Part shown: in pieces, positions 12,880-26,000 of the stretch
Position numbering within the stretch: the first letter of the stretch is position 1
How the letters are laid out: the number at the start of each line of letters is the position of its first letter
NCBI GenBank assembly: GCA_007449985.2
Contig: VIIQ02000203.1
Location: forward strand, 98,193 to 162,192
Direction of reading: 5' to 3'
Length of the DNA: 64,000 nucleotides
Origin: Desmodesmus armatus
Lineage: Eukaryota > Chlorophyta > Chlorophyceae > Sphaeropleales > Scenedesmaceae
The notes under the pieces: model-generated
Told to the model about the DNA's origin: nothing
Databases searched by the model: none
What the model saw: the letters and a program-made list of their open reading frames with translations, nothing else
Program-made: the position numbers and the translations under genes

Positions 12880-14520
12880 ACGGGTGAAACTGCCATCAAT
12901 GGCCATGAACTTGCAAAGAGTGTGTATCTTTGTTCTCAAAAATTAGGCAACACATTGAACGCTGCGCCACACCGCTTGCTAGCAGCACACTGCAAGGCCA
13001 TGTGGCAATGCCTTGGTGCTAGCCGCCCCTCACAAGAGTCACTGTCGCAACGCCCCTTGGGATGGTCAAAACTGCCAACGATGGCCATGAGCTTGCAAAG
13101 AGTGCGTGTCTTTGTTCTAACAACTCAATCAACACAATGAACCTTGCGCCACACCGCTTGCTAGCAGCACACTGCAACGCCATGTTGCATTGCCTTGGTG
13201 CCGGTAGCCCCTCACAAGCCTTGTGAGACGGTCTTTGTCGAAACGCCCCTTGGGATGGTTGGAATTGCCATAGATGGCCATGAGCTTGCAAAGAGTGCGT
13301 AAATTTGTTCTGAAAACTTGATCAACACAATGAATGCTGCACCACACCGCTTGATAGCAACACATTGCAAGGCCTCGTCGCACTGCCTTGGTGCCAGCCG
13401 CCCTTCACAAGAGTCACTGTCGAAACACCCCTTGGGATGGTCAAAACTGCCAACGATAGACATGAACTTGCAAAGAGTGAGTATCTTTGTTCTGAAAATT
13501 TAATCAACACAATGAACGTTGCGCCACACCGCTTGTTAGCAGCACACTGCAAGGAATGTGGCACTGCCTTAGTGCCGGTAGCCCCTCACAAGAGTCACTG
13601 TCGAAACGCCCCTTGGGATGGTTGAAACTGCCAACGATGGACATGAACTTGCAAAGAGTGTGTATCTTTATACCAGAAACTTGATCAACACGCCCTGGGC
13701 ATGGCGTAAAACTGCTTGGGAGGTTGCCTTGTGAGCTGAAGGTTTGGGTTTCGATTCCCACCCGCAGCAAGGTCTCTCTTTGGGGCATTGGCAACAATGT
13801 CCGGCTTACTGAGTGGCCTGTGTCCCTTGTGGGGCCTCAGTGAGGGGTAGAGGATTTGGGCACTTTGCCTCTACCAAGTGTCACCCCGTGTGATAATAAT
13901 GCTTGGAGAGTGTGTCAGGAGGGGTAGACCCCGCCGTCCTTACAGGGCGTGAAGCCAATGGGAGGTAATCCTATGGCGTTACTGGGTTAGGAGGGGGCCC
14001 TGAAGCATTATTATTATTATTATTAACACAATGAATATTGCGCCACATCGCTGGCTAGCAGCACACTGCAACTCCATGTTGCATCGCCTTGGTGCCAGTA
14101 GCCCCTCACAAGAGTCACTTTCAAAACCCCCTTTGGGATAGTTGAAACTGCCAACGATGGACTTGACCTTGCAAAGAGTGCGTATCTGTGTTCTGAAAAC
14201 TTGATCAAACACAATGAATGCTCTAGTCTGTCGTCGCAGCATGCATCAACACAATGGACCGTGTGCCACATTGCTTGCTAGCATCACACTGCAAGGCCAT
14301 GTGGCACTGCCTTGGTGCCAGCCGCCCCTCACAAGAGTCACTGTCAAAACCCCCCTTGGGATGGTTGAAACTGCCAACGATGGCCATGAACATGCACAAA
14401 GTGCGTATCTTTGATGAAATACCCTCATAGATAATAAACACAGCGCCACCATTTTTGCCATGTGGCACTGCCTTGGTGCCAACCGCCCTCACAAAATGTT
14501 CGCCACTTCATGGGCTGGTT
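12880..14520. repeat. Minisatellite, unit about 182-190 bp
   Basis: At least eight diverged units share three landmarks in order: CTTGCAAAGAGTG, CCACACCGCTTG with AGCAGCACACTGCAA, and CCCCTTGGGATGG with AACTGCCAACGATGG. Clear units start near 12890, 13065, 13255, 13437, 13618, 14145 and 14360. One unit is split by a 333-bp insertion at 13692-14024. Many short overlapping frames arise from the repeat and are not genes. Confidence 0.88.
13692..14024 (+). mobile_element. tRNA-derived SINE inserted in the minisatellite
   Basis: The 333-bp insert starts with a tRNA-like head. TGGCGTAAAAC is a plausible A box near 13702, and GGGTTTCGATTCCCAC near 13748 is a good B box. It ends in (ATT)n. AACAC is present on both sides (13687-13691 and 14025-14029), and the flanks rejoin perfectly to the minisatellite unit, so the empty site is known from neighbouring units. 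The 3' domain (about 13928-13981) resembles the end of the element at 15973-16464. These are the marks of a LINE-mobilised SINE. Confidence 0.8.
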
Positions 14521-15650
14521 GAGACTACTTGAAATGGCCACACACTTGCAAGAGTGTGTTTGTTGACTTTAATCACTTTGGGTCCACATCGCTGCACGTA
14601 TTCTGGCAGCACGCTTCAAGGCTATGTGACGGCGACAGTGCAATTTGGATGTCATGACAGTTGAGTACAAGGTCGATCACCGCTGAGCGTTGGATGCATT
14701 CCCAATGCTGAAGCAGTGTGAAACGCGAAAATGGTCATAACAAGACCATGCCATCACCGACTGCCTTTCACTCTGTGTCTCTGCACGTTGACCAAAGCAA
14801 AAGGTGTGTTTAGCTGCCATAGGGCAAGCCGCCTTCACTGTTGTCTTCGTGGTCCCCAGTTGTTGTGGTTGGTGGGTTGTGCGAGGCACACCAGCCACTG
14901 AGGAGGCGATGTAGAGGTTGGATGATGGTTGTTACAAATCGTGTATGGTGTTTGGTTGCATCATACATTGCCATGTTGTCGACTGGCAAGCTGCACCTGT
15001 GATGATCTTTGAGGCTTTCAAGGTGCATGCACCGCTGACGGGGCCCACACAACAACACGGCATATTGTCCATGCGGCACAATTGAGACTGGTGCTCCGTG
15101 GATGTCATGGAGTTCAGTCAACAACATTTCACATTTGCGACACGTTGAGCATGTCCACAATATGTCATCATGGCATCATTGTATGCCACATGCTGAGCAA
15201 CCTTCAGCGCCTCTATCCAACAAAATAACACTCTGGCTCTGCATGTTAGTCTTCCGGGTGTGTTACACAGTCCGAACCGCAACAACCATGAATGCTGATG
15301 TTGCATCACTGCTTGCCCTGGCTGGTGGCCCATTGTGCCAACAATGCTGCTCCATATCCGGTGGGCAGAGCCGCCTTTTCATCCCACACCTGCACACAAG
15401 CAAAGGAAATGAAGTTCATGAATTGAGTGGCGCACATGGTGTGCCGTCATAGGTTCGCACATGAGCACGCCGGGCACCAAACCACACATCGTGATCGCAT
15501 GTAGCGCAGTGTTGCGCAAGTACCCACAGATACTACGAACGGAAACTCCAAATGATAATTTACACTAGGGGCGAGGCAGCTGACGCATGCGCTGACGACG
15601 GACGGACATTTGGAGTGCAAATGCGCTCTAGATCCTGTTGTCGAGTGAAG
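14521..15650. other. No supported gene; one Cys-rich minus-strand frame
   Basis: A minus-strand frame at 15160-14810 reads MWTCSTCRKCEMLLTELHDI and, further on, LCGPRQRCMHLESLKDHHRC. The spaced Cys/His residues could be a decayed zinc-binding segment of a transposable element, but no splice signals or homologous neighbour support it. Nothing else stands out in this kilobase. Confidence 0.25.
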
Positions 15651-15689
15651 CTTGATGGCTTGGTAGGCCATATGCAATGGCACAAGCCA

Positions 15690-16740
15690 TGATGCTTGGC
15701 ATGCCATTGGCAACATCTCAAACCCACATGCTCGCACGCAAATGGCGACAGCTCAAACCAGGATGCTCGCATGCCATTGAAACTGGCACAAGCAGGTTGC
15801 CCGGCATGCCATTGGCAAGCTCTCAAGCAAGGATGCTCGCGTGCCATTGACGATGGCACATGCCAGGTTTCTCGGCATGCCTTTGGCAAGAGATCAAGCC
15901 ATATTGCTCATGTGCCATTGACAATGGCACAAGCCAGCTTGCTTGGCACGCCATCGACAATGGCACAAGCCAACGGGCCAACCCGGCCCACCCACCGGCC
16001 CCCTAAGGGGGGTAATAATACCCCAAGCCAGGCTGCTTACCCGGGCAAGTGCAGTGAAGGGAGAGGGATCCCCTGATGCTGATTACTGCCACAAAGGCAA
16101 AGGAAGGAATGGGTGCAGAATACAGCCGGAAAAGGCATGGAGCCCGCTATTGGGTGTGCTACCCTAGGGATTCAAGGTTCTCTCAGGTCGGGACTGAGGG
16201 GACTCTCCCAATGGGTCAAGGGTGATACCTTACAGCATCCAATCTCCCATGTCAAACAACATCTCCAGCCTGAATTTCGGTGGGTTTACACAGCCCCCAG
16301 GTGTGCCCCTAGGGAGTGAGATGTGGCCACGAGTGCCGTTGCCCTAGACCCTCAGGAGTGTTGGTGTGAAGAGCCGTCCTCAACGGACGCGAGGCCAATG
16401 GGAAGAAGTCCTATGGCGTTAAGAGACCAAGGGGGTGTCTCTGTATCTTTCTTTCTTTCTTTTAAGTTGCTTGTCATGCCATTGGCGAAAACTCAAGCCG
16501 GGATGCTTATGTGCCATTGACAATGGCACACGCCAGGTTGCTTGGCATGCCATTGGCAAAAACTTGAGCCGGGATGCGCGTGTGCCATGGACAATGGCAC
16601 AAGCCAGCTTGCTTGGCACGCCATTGGCAGTGGCACAACCTCGGCATGTCATTTGCGACGGCTCCAACTGAGATGCTCGCGTGCCAACGACAATGGCACA
16701 AGCCAAGATGCTCGGCATGCCATCAGCGAAAAGCATGGGG
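15690..16740. repeat. Minisatellite, unit about 68-70 bp made of two half-units
   Basis: The phrases GGCATGCCATTGGCAA and GTGCCATTGACAATGGCACA alternate from about 15690 to 15972 and from 16465 to 16740. The second phrase contains its own inverted repeat (GTGCCATTG/CAATGGCAC), so each unit can form a small hairpin. The array is interrupted by a non-repeat block of about 490 bp. Confidence 0.88.
15973..16464 (+). mobile_element. Retroposon-like insertion sharing its 3' end with the SINE
   Basis: This block splits the 70-bp minisatellite and ends in a TTTCTTTC-type tail. Near 16371-16424 it carries GCCGTCCT, then GAGGCCAATGGGAAGAAG, then TCCTATGGCGTTA, matching the 3' part of the SINE at 13692-14024. 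Its 5' part shows no tRNA head. It could be a 5'-truncated LINE or another SINE family that shares the LINE tail. Target-site duplication is not clear. Confidence 0.6.
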
Positions 16741-17031
16741 TGTCATTGGCAGCGACGCAAGTTGGGGCCACACCCGCCACAAAACAGTGTTGTGCACGAA
16801 AGTCCCTTTTATCACTCCTAGCTTGGTGTGCACGAGCGGATTGGTACACCTTACAAGAGTAACATGCAGAAGTGTTCTTCACAACCTTGCACAATGTCAA
16901 AGTGTACTCGAGGCCATTTCAAGTCCAACCAAGTACACAACGTTATCGTTTTGCAAGACCCAAGCCATTTCAAAGCAAAAGTTTTGGTAGGGGCAAACTG
17001 AGAGATCCATTGCCAAGCGAGTGGGCCTTAC
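16741..17031. other. Region after the last visible aminopeptidase exon
   Basis: The M17 family needs one more C-terminal exon after the GP of DIAGP at 17032. I found none here, within the minisatellites, or as far as the RT remnant. Confidence 0.4.
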
Positions 17032-20000
17032 CGGTCCGGCAATGTCCAAGTGTGCCCACTCCACGCCCTCCTTCACAAACTCCTTGAGGAACAGAGCTGC
17101 AGTAATGCTGCCACCCGCACGACCACCTGCAATTTGCAACAGGCACAAATCTGTTGACCGCCAAATGTCTGCTACGTGTGATTTCTTGAGGACAAGCTTG
17201 TTGGTAGTCAACAAGGTCCACACATGTGTGTGCACAGACGGTGGTGCATGCCTTCTGTGCTGGGCTCAGATGAAGTTTGGCTTGCTTTGTGGGCAAGTCA
17301 GTGTTGAAGAGGCGACATTTGCAGATGCTCATCATGACTGCACTTGCACGAGATGTCAAAGTGTTTGGCGTGCCTTGTGCGCTTGCAACAGGAAATCCGT
17401 CACAACTGCTGAGCACGGTCACTTATGCCACCACCAACTGAGTAAAACATTGAAAGCACAAGCAACACTGCACTGCTACCCCGGTTTGTTGATTGCCTCT
17501 GACAAGATTGCTGCAGCAAGACCTAAGACCTAAGCGGTGACTCCAATGGTGATGCCGCAACCACCAATTCAGCTGCCGCTGCTGCTGCTGCTGATAAGGC
17601 CACTGCACCCTACCTGTGTTTTTCATGTCCGCCACGCTGCTCTTCAGCTGCTCCGCATATGACGCCTCCATGGGCATCCGCCACACCTTCTCACCAGCTG
17701 CCCTGCTGGCAGCACCCAGTGAGTCAGCCATGGCGTCACTGGGTGTGAACAGGCCCGCCACCTCGCCACCCAATGCAATGATGCAGGCGCCAGTGAGAGT
17801 GGCAATGTCCACGATAGCCTGAGAGGGGTGAATGTAAAGGGAAATGGGGTGGGGGGAGGGCAGTCAGGTCAACTGGATGTGAACAGGCCGGCCACCTCCC
17901 CACCCAGTGCGATGATGCAGGCGCCAGTGAGGGTGGCGATGTCCACAATAGCCTGCGAGGGAGGGGGAGTGCCTGCGAGGGAGGGATGGACTGCATTATG
18001 AGAAGTGTGGGAGTCAGCTAACTGGGTGCGGACAAGCCCGCCACCTGCCCACATAGTGCGATGATGCAGCCAGTGCGTGTGGCTGTCTGCAGGGCAGGGA
18101 GGAGCAGGGACAGGGCAGGCGGGAGAGTAGCAAGATGGTGCAAGCCGGTCATCTCCCAACCCAGTTCGAAGATGCAGGCGCCAATGAAAGTGGGCAATGT
18201 TGGCCGAGAACGGGCAGTGACGCCAACCAGGGAATGAAACCCGGCGTAAGGATGACCGGTCGATCTTTGGGGCGACATGCAGGGTGCCGGAGCAGGCTCT
18301 CATCGAGGGAGGAGAAAAGGAAAAAAGAACAAAAGGCAAAGTAGCAAAGTAGCAAAGAACCATATACACAGGCTGCTAATTTGGTGACACAGCATTCGAC
18401 ACCTTGGTCATGCACCCTCTTCCTTCTCTGTTGCCCCCCCCCCCACCACCACCACCCTGTTGCCCCCCCCACCACCACCACCCTTCAAAAAATCCTTGAA
18501 GGTCCAAATTGACCAAAACAGCAGCAGCACTTGCAGCAGCAGCAGTCCCGTCTATGTCAGGTGAATGCAGGGATGCCGTGCCATCGGCATCCCACATATC
18601 ACGTGAAACAAGTGGAGACTGCTGCAGCAGCAGTTGCTGCTGCTGGTGGTGCATGTGCTCTAACACCCCGAAAGGCATGGCAGCAACTGCAACGACAACA
18701 ACAGTGATGTCGCTCATGCTGCCCCTCCCCCCCCCCCCCCACACACACACACATGTGTGTTACGCCTGCCCACCTTTCAGCAGCAGCGTGTTGCTGCAGT
18801 TTTGAGCCAGCCGGTGCGACTCTGCCGCTACAGAAGCTGCTCCTCCTGCTGGCTGCTGGGGAAGCAGCTGCTGCACTGCTTCTGCGATCACAGCCTCCCT
18901 CTGTGCATCAGTCAGTGGGGCTGACATTGTAGGAGGTGCTGCAGATCTAGCTGCTGCACGGGCTGCCCTTTCACACACACAAACTACCACCACCAGCAAC
19001 AAGTTAGTGGCCAGTCATGGAGACACTTACTGTTGCGCCTGCCTTCTCCTGAGCAAACCACAGGGCGTCAGCTAGCGTCAAACGGCCCTCAGCATCAGTG
19101 CTGCAGGCGGCGGCAGCAGCAGGAGCAGCAGCAGCAGCAACAAGACCACGAGCAGCCGCAACGTAAGCTACGACAGAGCACAGATACAGACGCAGGTGCA
19201 GCAGCACCTGGCAAGACCAGCAGGTTGTCGAAACATGTTTTGCTGCAGGTCTGGCCTAATTTATATTCAAAGTGTTGCTGAGTATGAGCATCCAACCACC
19301 TACTTCAGGAAACTGTACTCAACCTGTCAACAGACTGTACCTCGTCAACCCCTGGCCCGTCATAAGCTAGCCAGCTGAGCTCCAAGTTGCAAGTGCTGTT
19401 CTTGCCAGAACTGTGCCATTGGCTGTGTGGCTGCAAAGTGTGCAGCAACTGCAGTGCTCCCTGGCTACAGCCTGACTGCATGTACGGCTGGTGTGTAGTG
19501 ACTGTACAATATTACGTATCAGCAGGCCACGCCAACACAGATCTGTAAAAATCTGCAAGTAGCACAACCGCAGCAGCCTGTAGTGCCCCATGACTCACTT
19601 GTTGACCTCCACTGTCTTGCCGTTTGCTGCTGTCAGCACGTCACCGGGACGCATGCCCTTGCCAGCCACCATGTTCTCACATGAAGCGATGATAAAGTGA
19701 ACCTGCATGCAACACACAACAGTTACACCAGAAACAAGTATAATGGGGTTGGTTGAATTGTACGGTTGCATGGCCCTTGCCGGCCACCATGTTCTCACAC
19801 GAAGCGATGATGAAGTGAACCTGTAGGCGCAGCACACAACACCAGAGCAGACGCGGCTTCTGTCTGTACTTACCCTAGAACTGGTGCTGGGCCCTTGCCA
19901 GCCAGCATGTTCACATGGTGGCTGCCACTATCACAAGGCCTGGCCCACCGCCGATCCGACCCAACGCTAAGTACAACCATCCACCCTCAACATGAAAAGC

Positions 20001-23000
20001 TGCAACTTCAGCCACCCGCTCCCAGCAAATTACCACCCCCCTGAGAACCATGTAGCTCACCTCCACTCCGTCTGGCTGTGTGTCAGCCAGGATGCGTGCA
20101 GCACCCAACGTGGCAGCAGAGCCACCCATATCAAACTGAAGCAGGCAGCACAGCACAGCACAGCACACAGCACAACACCAGGTGAGCAGAGGATGAATTT
20201 GACTGCGGCATGACAGGAAACTGCTGTTGGCCGCCGCTAGGTGTGTGCTTGTACAGGAGTGCACGTGTGTGGTGTGATGGTAGCAGACTGCACGGCTAAC
20301 GCCACAGCAGAGAGCAGTACAGCAGTACATTCAACGCATGATGTACAACGCTGCGTTGGCGAACCTCGGCTACGAAGCGTTGTACATCATGCATCAAACA
20401 AATGTACTGCCGTGCTGCTCTCTGCTGTGGCGTTTGCAGTGCAGTCTGCTACCATCAGATCCGCACACATGCACTCATGTACAAGCACACACACAGCGCC
20501 ACACCTAGCGCCCCCATACCCCCCCCCCTAAACCCTAACCTAACCCCCCATACATAGTGCTTGATCATGTTCCCACGCACCTCCAAAGTTCGATCATTGC
20601 AGTTCAGTATGCTGCCATAAATCACCCCACACATGCACTCTGCATGTACACTTAGGGACAAAAGTTTTTACGACCGACACAATGAATGAAGGTGTTACAC
20701 GGGTTTCTCAAGCAACTACGTTGCAACTGAACCCAGCCACGGATGGACACAACCAGCACGGAAGGGGGCCGTTCGGACAAACCCCACCATCAAAAGCTTG
20801 TCACGCACACTCAGTGTGCTTCCAGATTGCGAACACAGAGATATAATACACTGGAAGGACTGAATGGCGCCAACGGCACTGCTTCTCGCACCTGCAGGGT
20901 TGCGACAAGAAAGGGCGGACGGAACAGAAAACAGCGAACACACAGCTGCGAGCCACAAAACACTCCCACATGTTGCAGTGGGCGCACGTGGGGGCAACTT
21001 CACCGACACCACCAGTCGCTGCACTGTTCACAAGCCAGCAGGATAGAAGTCACACAGCAGCCAGCAACTCACATGTCACCACATGCAGAAGCTCAATGCC
21101 TAACTACCCGCAAACCGCAAACGACCGACACAAATTCCCTGTCACCCCAAGACAGCGGCAGTTTCCGTTGATGTTCGGTATCTGAACGTTTCTCAGCTTT
21201 CCCATTGCACTACTGTAGTGCGTTGGCCAAGGTGGTCAGCGCGGTGTTTTGTGGTGCGTGCAGCCGGCGATCGAGACTACCCCCCCCCCCCACCCGGTTG
21301 ATGCCACGCGCGCGCCTAGCCTTAGCCTTAGCCGCACGCCGCACCAGCACCAAGCACCTAGCTCCTCTGCCTATACCCTCCTTATTGATGGGGTGGTGGG
21401 AGCCTTGGGGTGCCTGCTCAGCTTCCACCAGCCTGTGGCCTGTTGTGTGTGTGTTCCAGAGGTGAAATTGCCACTTGCTTTCAGGGGTGCTGGCTGCCAG
21501 GTTGGCCTTCTCTGTGCTGAAGCTGCACATGGCTTTGGGGGACAGGGGGATGGGCTGGGGTTGAGGCATACATGCAGCTGGTGGGGCTATCTGCAGCATC
21601 CATTCTTGTGGCTGCAGCCTGGACTGAAGGGTGTGGGGGTCAAAATCACCTTGCAATTTCAGGCACTTTTTGAGGGGGTCACCCCCAGGGTTGCACTTGC
21701 ATGCATTGATGGTTGCAGTGATTGGCAGAGCCTGTCATGCAACTGCTCTGGTAGTGCACCTCTTCAGCTGTGTGGTGGTGGGTACTGATGACAAAGCTGA
21801 TGTTCTAGCTTGTGAGTGCTACTGTGTCAGTCACATTGAGCACAAACTTTTGTCCCTAGGTGTGCGCCACTGGTGGATTTTCCTCATTGGTCCCTGCAAG
21901 GTGTCCTTGCATCTGAGGTGGGGCAGCACCCTGCTGTTGGTATATGCCTGCTGTTGTCCCTCATGGTGTGATGGGTGTGCTGGCTTCCCCCTGTGAGTGG
22001 CTGGATTGATTGCAAGCATGTTCGATTTTGGCCACTTTTTGACCATCTTGGTGGGTGACATGGGCGCACGGGGCGACTGTTTTCTTCTGCCAGTGGTAAA
22101 GCCACCAACAACCCTTGAGGCTGTCACATGTGTGCTTCTGATGCTCCCCACTGTGCTGCTTCCTATCACTCTTTGTAGCTGTGCTGCTGCTGCTTTGTGA
22201 GATACTACAAGCAAAATGCAGGCTTTAGGGGTGCACTGTGGGGGTCAGCCAAGTTGAGGTAAAAAGCTGCCAGCTGCAACAGCAACAAAGACAAGCAGTT
22301 TTACATTCATAAATAAGACCACTGCACCTGCTACTGATTGGCACCAACAGCTTACCCACAGGGGTTGGTGGCAGCAATGGGCGGCGGCAGCGGTTTGGGG
22401 TGCCGGGGGGCTGGGTGTGGCGCACACTTAGGGACAAAAGTTTTTACAACCGACACAAATTCCCTGTCACCCCAAGACAGCAGCAGTTTCCGTTGATGTT
22501 CGGTATTTGAACGTTTCTCAGCTTTCCCATTGCACTACTGTAGTGCGTTGGCCAAGGTGGTCAGCGCGGTGTTTTGTGGTGCGTGCAGCCGGCGATCGAG
22601 ACTACCCCCCCCCCACCCGGTTGATGCCACGCGCGCGCCTAGCCTTAGCCTTAGCCGCACGCCGCACCAGCACCAAGCACCTAGCTCCTCTGCCTATACC
22701 TTCCTTATTGATGGGGTGGTGGGAGCCTTGGGGTGCCTGCTCAGCTTCCACCAGCCTGTGGCCTGTTGTGTGTGTGTTCCAGAGGTGAAATTGCCACTTG
22801 CTTTCAGGGGTGCTGGCTGCCAGGTTGGCCTTCTCTGTGCTGAAGCTGCACATGGCTTTGGGGGACAGGGGGATGGGCTGGGGTTGAGGCATACATGCAG
22901 CTGGTGGGGCTATCTGCAGCATCCATTCTTGTGGCTGCAGCCTGGACTGAAGGGTGTGGGGGTCAAAATCACCTTGCAATTTCAGGCACTTTTTGAGGGG

Positions 23001-26000
23001 GTCACCCCCAGGGTTGCACTTGCATGCATTGATGGTTGCAGTGATTGGCAGAGCCTGTCATGCAACTGCTCTGGTAGTGCACCTCTTCAGCTGTGTGGTG
23101 GTGGGTACTGATGACAAAGCTGATGTTCTAGCTTGTGAGTGCTACTGTGTCAGTCACATTGAGCACAAACTTTTGTCCCTAGGTGTGCGCCACTGGTGGA
23201 TTTTCCTCATTGGTCCCTGCAAGGTGTCCTTGCATCTGAGGTGGGGCAGCACCCTGCTGTTGGTATATGCCTGCTGTTGTCCCTCATGGTGTGATGGGTG
23301 TGCTGGCTTCCCCCTGTGAGTGGCTGGATTGATTGCAAGCATGTTCGATTTTGGCCACTTTTTGACCATCTTGGTGGGTGACATGGGCGCACGGGGCGAC
23401 TGTTTTCTTCTGCCAGTGGTAAAGCCACCAACAACCCTTGAGGCTGTCACATGTGTGCTTCTGATGCTCCCCACTGTGCTGCTTCCTATCACTCTTTGTA
23501 GCTGTGCTGCTGCTGCTTTGTGAGATACTACAAGCAAAATGCAGGCTTTAGGGGTGCACTGTGGGGGTCAGCCAAGTTGAGGTAAAAAGCTGCCAGCTGC
23601 AACAGCAACAAAGACAAGCAGTTTTACATTCATAAATAAGACCACTGCACCTGCTACTGATTGGCACCAACAGCTTACCCACAGGGGTTGGTGGCAGCAA
23701 TGGGCGGCGGCAGCGGTTTGGGGTGCCGGGGGGCTGGGTGTGGCGCACACTTAGGGACAAAAGTTTTTACGACCGACACAAATTCCCTGTCACCCCAAGA
23801 CAGCAGCAGTTTCCGTTGATGTTCGGTATTTGAACGTTTCTCAGCTTTCCCATTGCACTACTGTAGTGCGTTGGCCAAGGTGGTCAGCGCGGTGTTTTGT
23901 GGTGCGTGCAGCCGGCGATCGAGACTATCCCCCCCCCACCCGGTTGATGCCACGCGCGCGCCTAGCCTTAGCCTTAGCCGCACGCCGCACCAGCACCAAG
24001 CACCTAGCTCCTCTGCCTATACCTTCCTTATTGATGGGGTGGTGGGAGCCTTGGGGTGCCTGCTCAGCTTCCACCAGCCTGTGGCCTGTTGTGTGTGTGT
24101 TCCAGAGGTGAAATTGCCACTTGCTTTCAGGGGTGCTGGCTGCCAGGTTGGCCTTCTCTGTGCTGAAGCTGCACATGGCTTTGGGGGACAGGGGGATGGG
24201 CTGGGGTTGAGGCATACATGCAGCTGGTGGGGCTATCTGCAGCATCCATTCTTGTGGCTGCAGCCTGGACTGAAGGGTGTGGGGGTCAAAATCACCTTGC
24301 AATTTCAGGCACTTTTTGAGGGGGTCACCCCCAGGGTTGCACTTGCATGCATTGATGGTTGCAGTGATTGGCAGAGCCTGTCATGCAACTGCTCTGGTAG
24401 TGCACCTCTTCAGCTGTGTGGTGGTGGGTACTGATGACAAAGCTGATGTTCTAGCTTGTGAGTGCTACTGTGTCAGTCACATTGAGCACAAACTTTTGTC
24501 CCTAGGTGTGCGCCACTGGTGGATTTTCCTCATTGGTCCCTGCAAGGTGTCCTTGCATCTGAGGTGGGGCAGCACCCTGCTGTTGGTATATGCCTGCTGT
24601 TGTCCCTCATGGTGTGATGGGTGTGCTGGCTTCCCCCTGTGAGTGGCTGGATTGATTGCAAGCATGTTCGATTTTGGCCACTTTTTGACCATCTTGGTGG
24701 GTGACATGGGCGCACGGGGCGACTGTTTTCTTCTGCCAGTGGTAAAGCCACCAACAACCCTTGAGGCTGTCACATGTGTGCTTCTGATGCTCCCCACTGT
24801 GCTGCTTCCTATCACTCTTTGTAGCTGTGCTGCTGCTGCTTTGTGAGATACTACAAGCAAAATGCAGGCTTTAGGGGTGCACTGTGGGGGTCAGCCAAGT
24901 TGAGGTAAAAAGCTGCCAGCTGCAACAGCAACAAAGACAAGCAGTTTTACATTCATAAATAAGACCACTGCACCTGCTACTGATTGGCACCAACAGCTTA
25001 CCCACAGGGGTTGGTGGCAGCAATGGGCGGCGGCAGCGGTTTGGGGTGCCGGGGGGCTGGGTGTGGCGCACTGTGCGCCACTGGTGGATTTTCCTCATTG
25101 GTCCCTGCAAGGTGTCCTTGCATCTGAGGTGGGGCAGCACCCTGCTGTTGGTATATGCCTGCTGTTGTCCCTCATGGTGTGATGGGTGTGCTGGCTTCCC
25201 CCTGTGAGTGGCTGGATTGATTGCAAGCATGTTCGATTTTGGCCACTTTTTGACCATCTTGGTGGGTGACATGGGCGCACGGGGCGACTGTTTTCTTCTG
25301 CCAGTGGTAAAGCCACCAACAACCCTTGAGGCTGTCACATGTGTGCTTCTGATGCTCCCCACTGTGCTGCTTCCTATCACTCTTTGTAGCTGTGCTGCTG
25401 CTGCTTTGTGAGATACTACAAGCAAAATGCAGGCTTTAGGGGTGCACTGTGGGGGTCAGCCAAGTTGAGGTAAAAAGCTGCCAGCTGCAACAGCAACAAA
25501 GACAAGCAGTTTTACATTCATAAATAAGACCACTGCACCTGCTACTGATTGGCACCAACAGCTTACCCACAGGGGTTGGTGGCAGCAATGGGCGGCGGCA
25601 GCGGTTTGGGGTGCCGGGGGGCTGGGTGTGGCGCACACTTAGGGACAAAAGTTTTTACGACCGACACAAATTCCCTGTCACCCCAAGACAGCAGCAGTTT
25701 CCGTTGATGTTCGGTATTTGAACGTTTCTCAGCTTTCCCATTGCACTACTGTAGTGCGTTGGCCAAGGTGGTCAGCGCGGTGTTTTGTGGTGCGTGCAGC
25801 CGGCGATCGAGACTACCCCCCCCCCACCCGGTTGATGCCACGCGCGCGCCCTAGCCTTAGCCTTAGCCGCACGCCGCACCAGCACCAAGCACCTAGCTCC
25901 TCTGCCTATACCTTCCTTATTGATGGGGTGGTGGGAGCCTTGGGGTGCCTGCTCAGCTTCCACCAGCCTGTGGCCTGTTGTGTGTGTGTTCCAGAGGTGA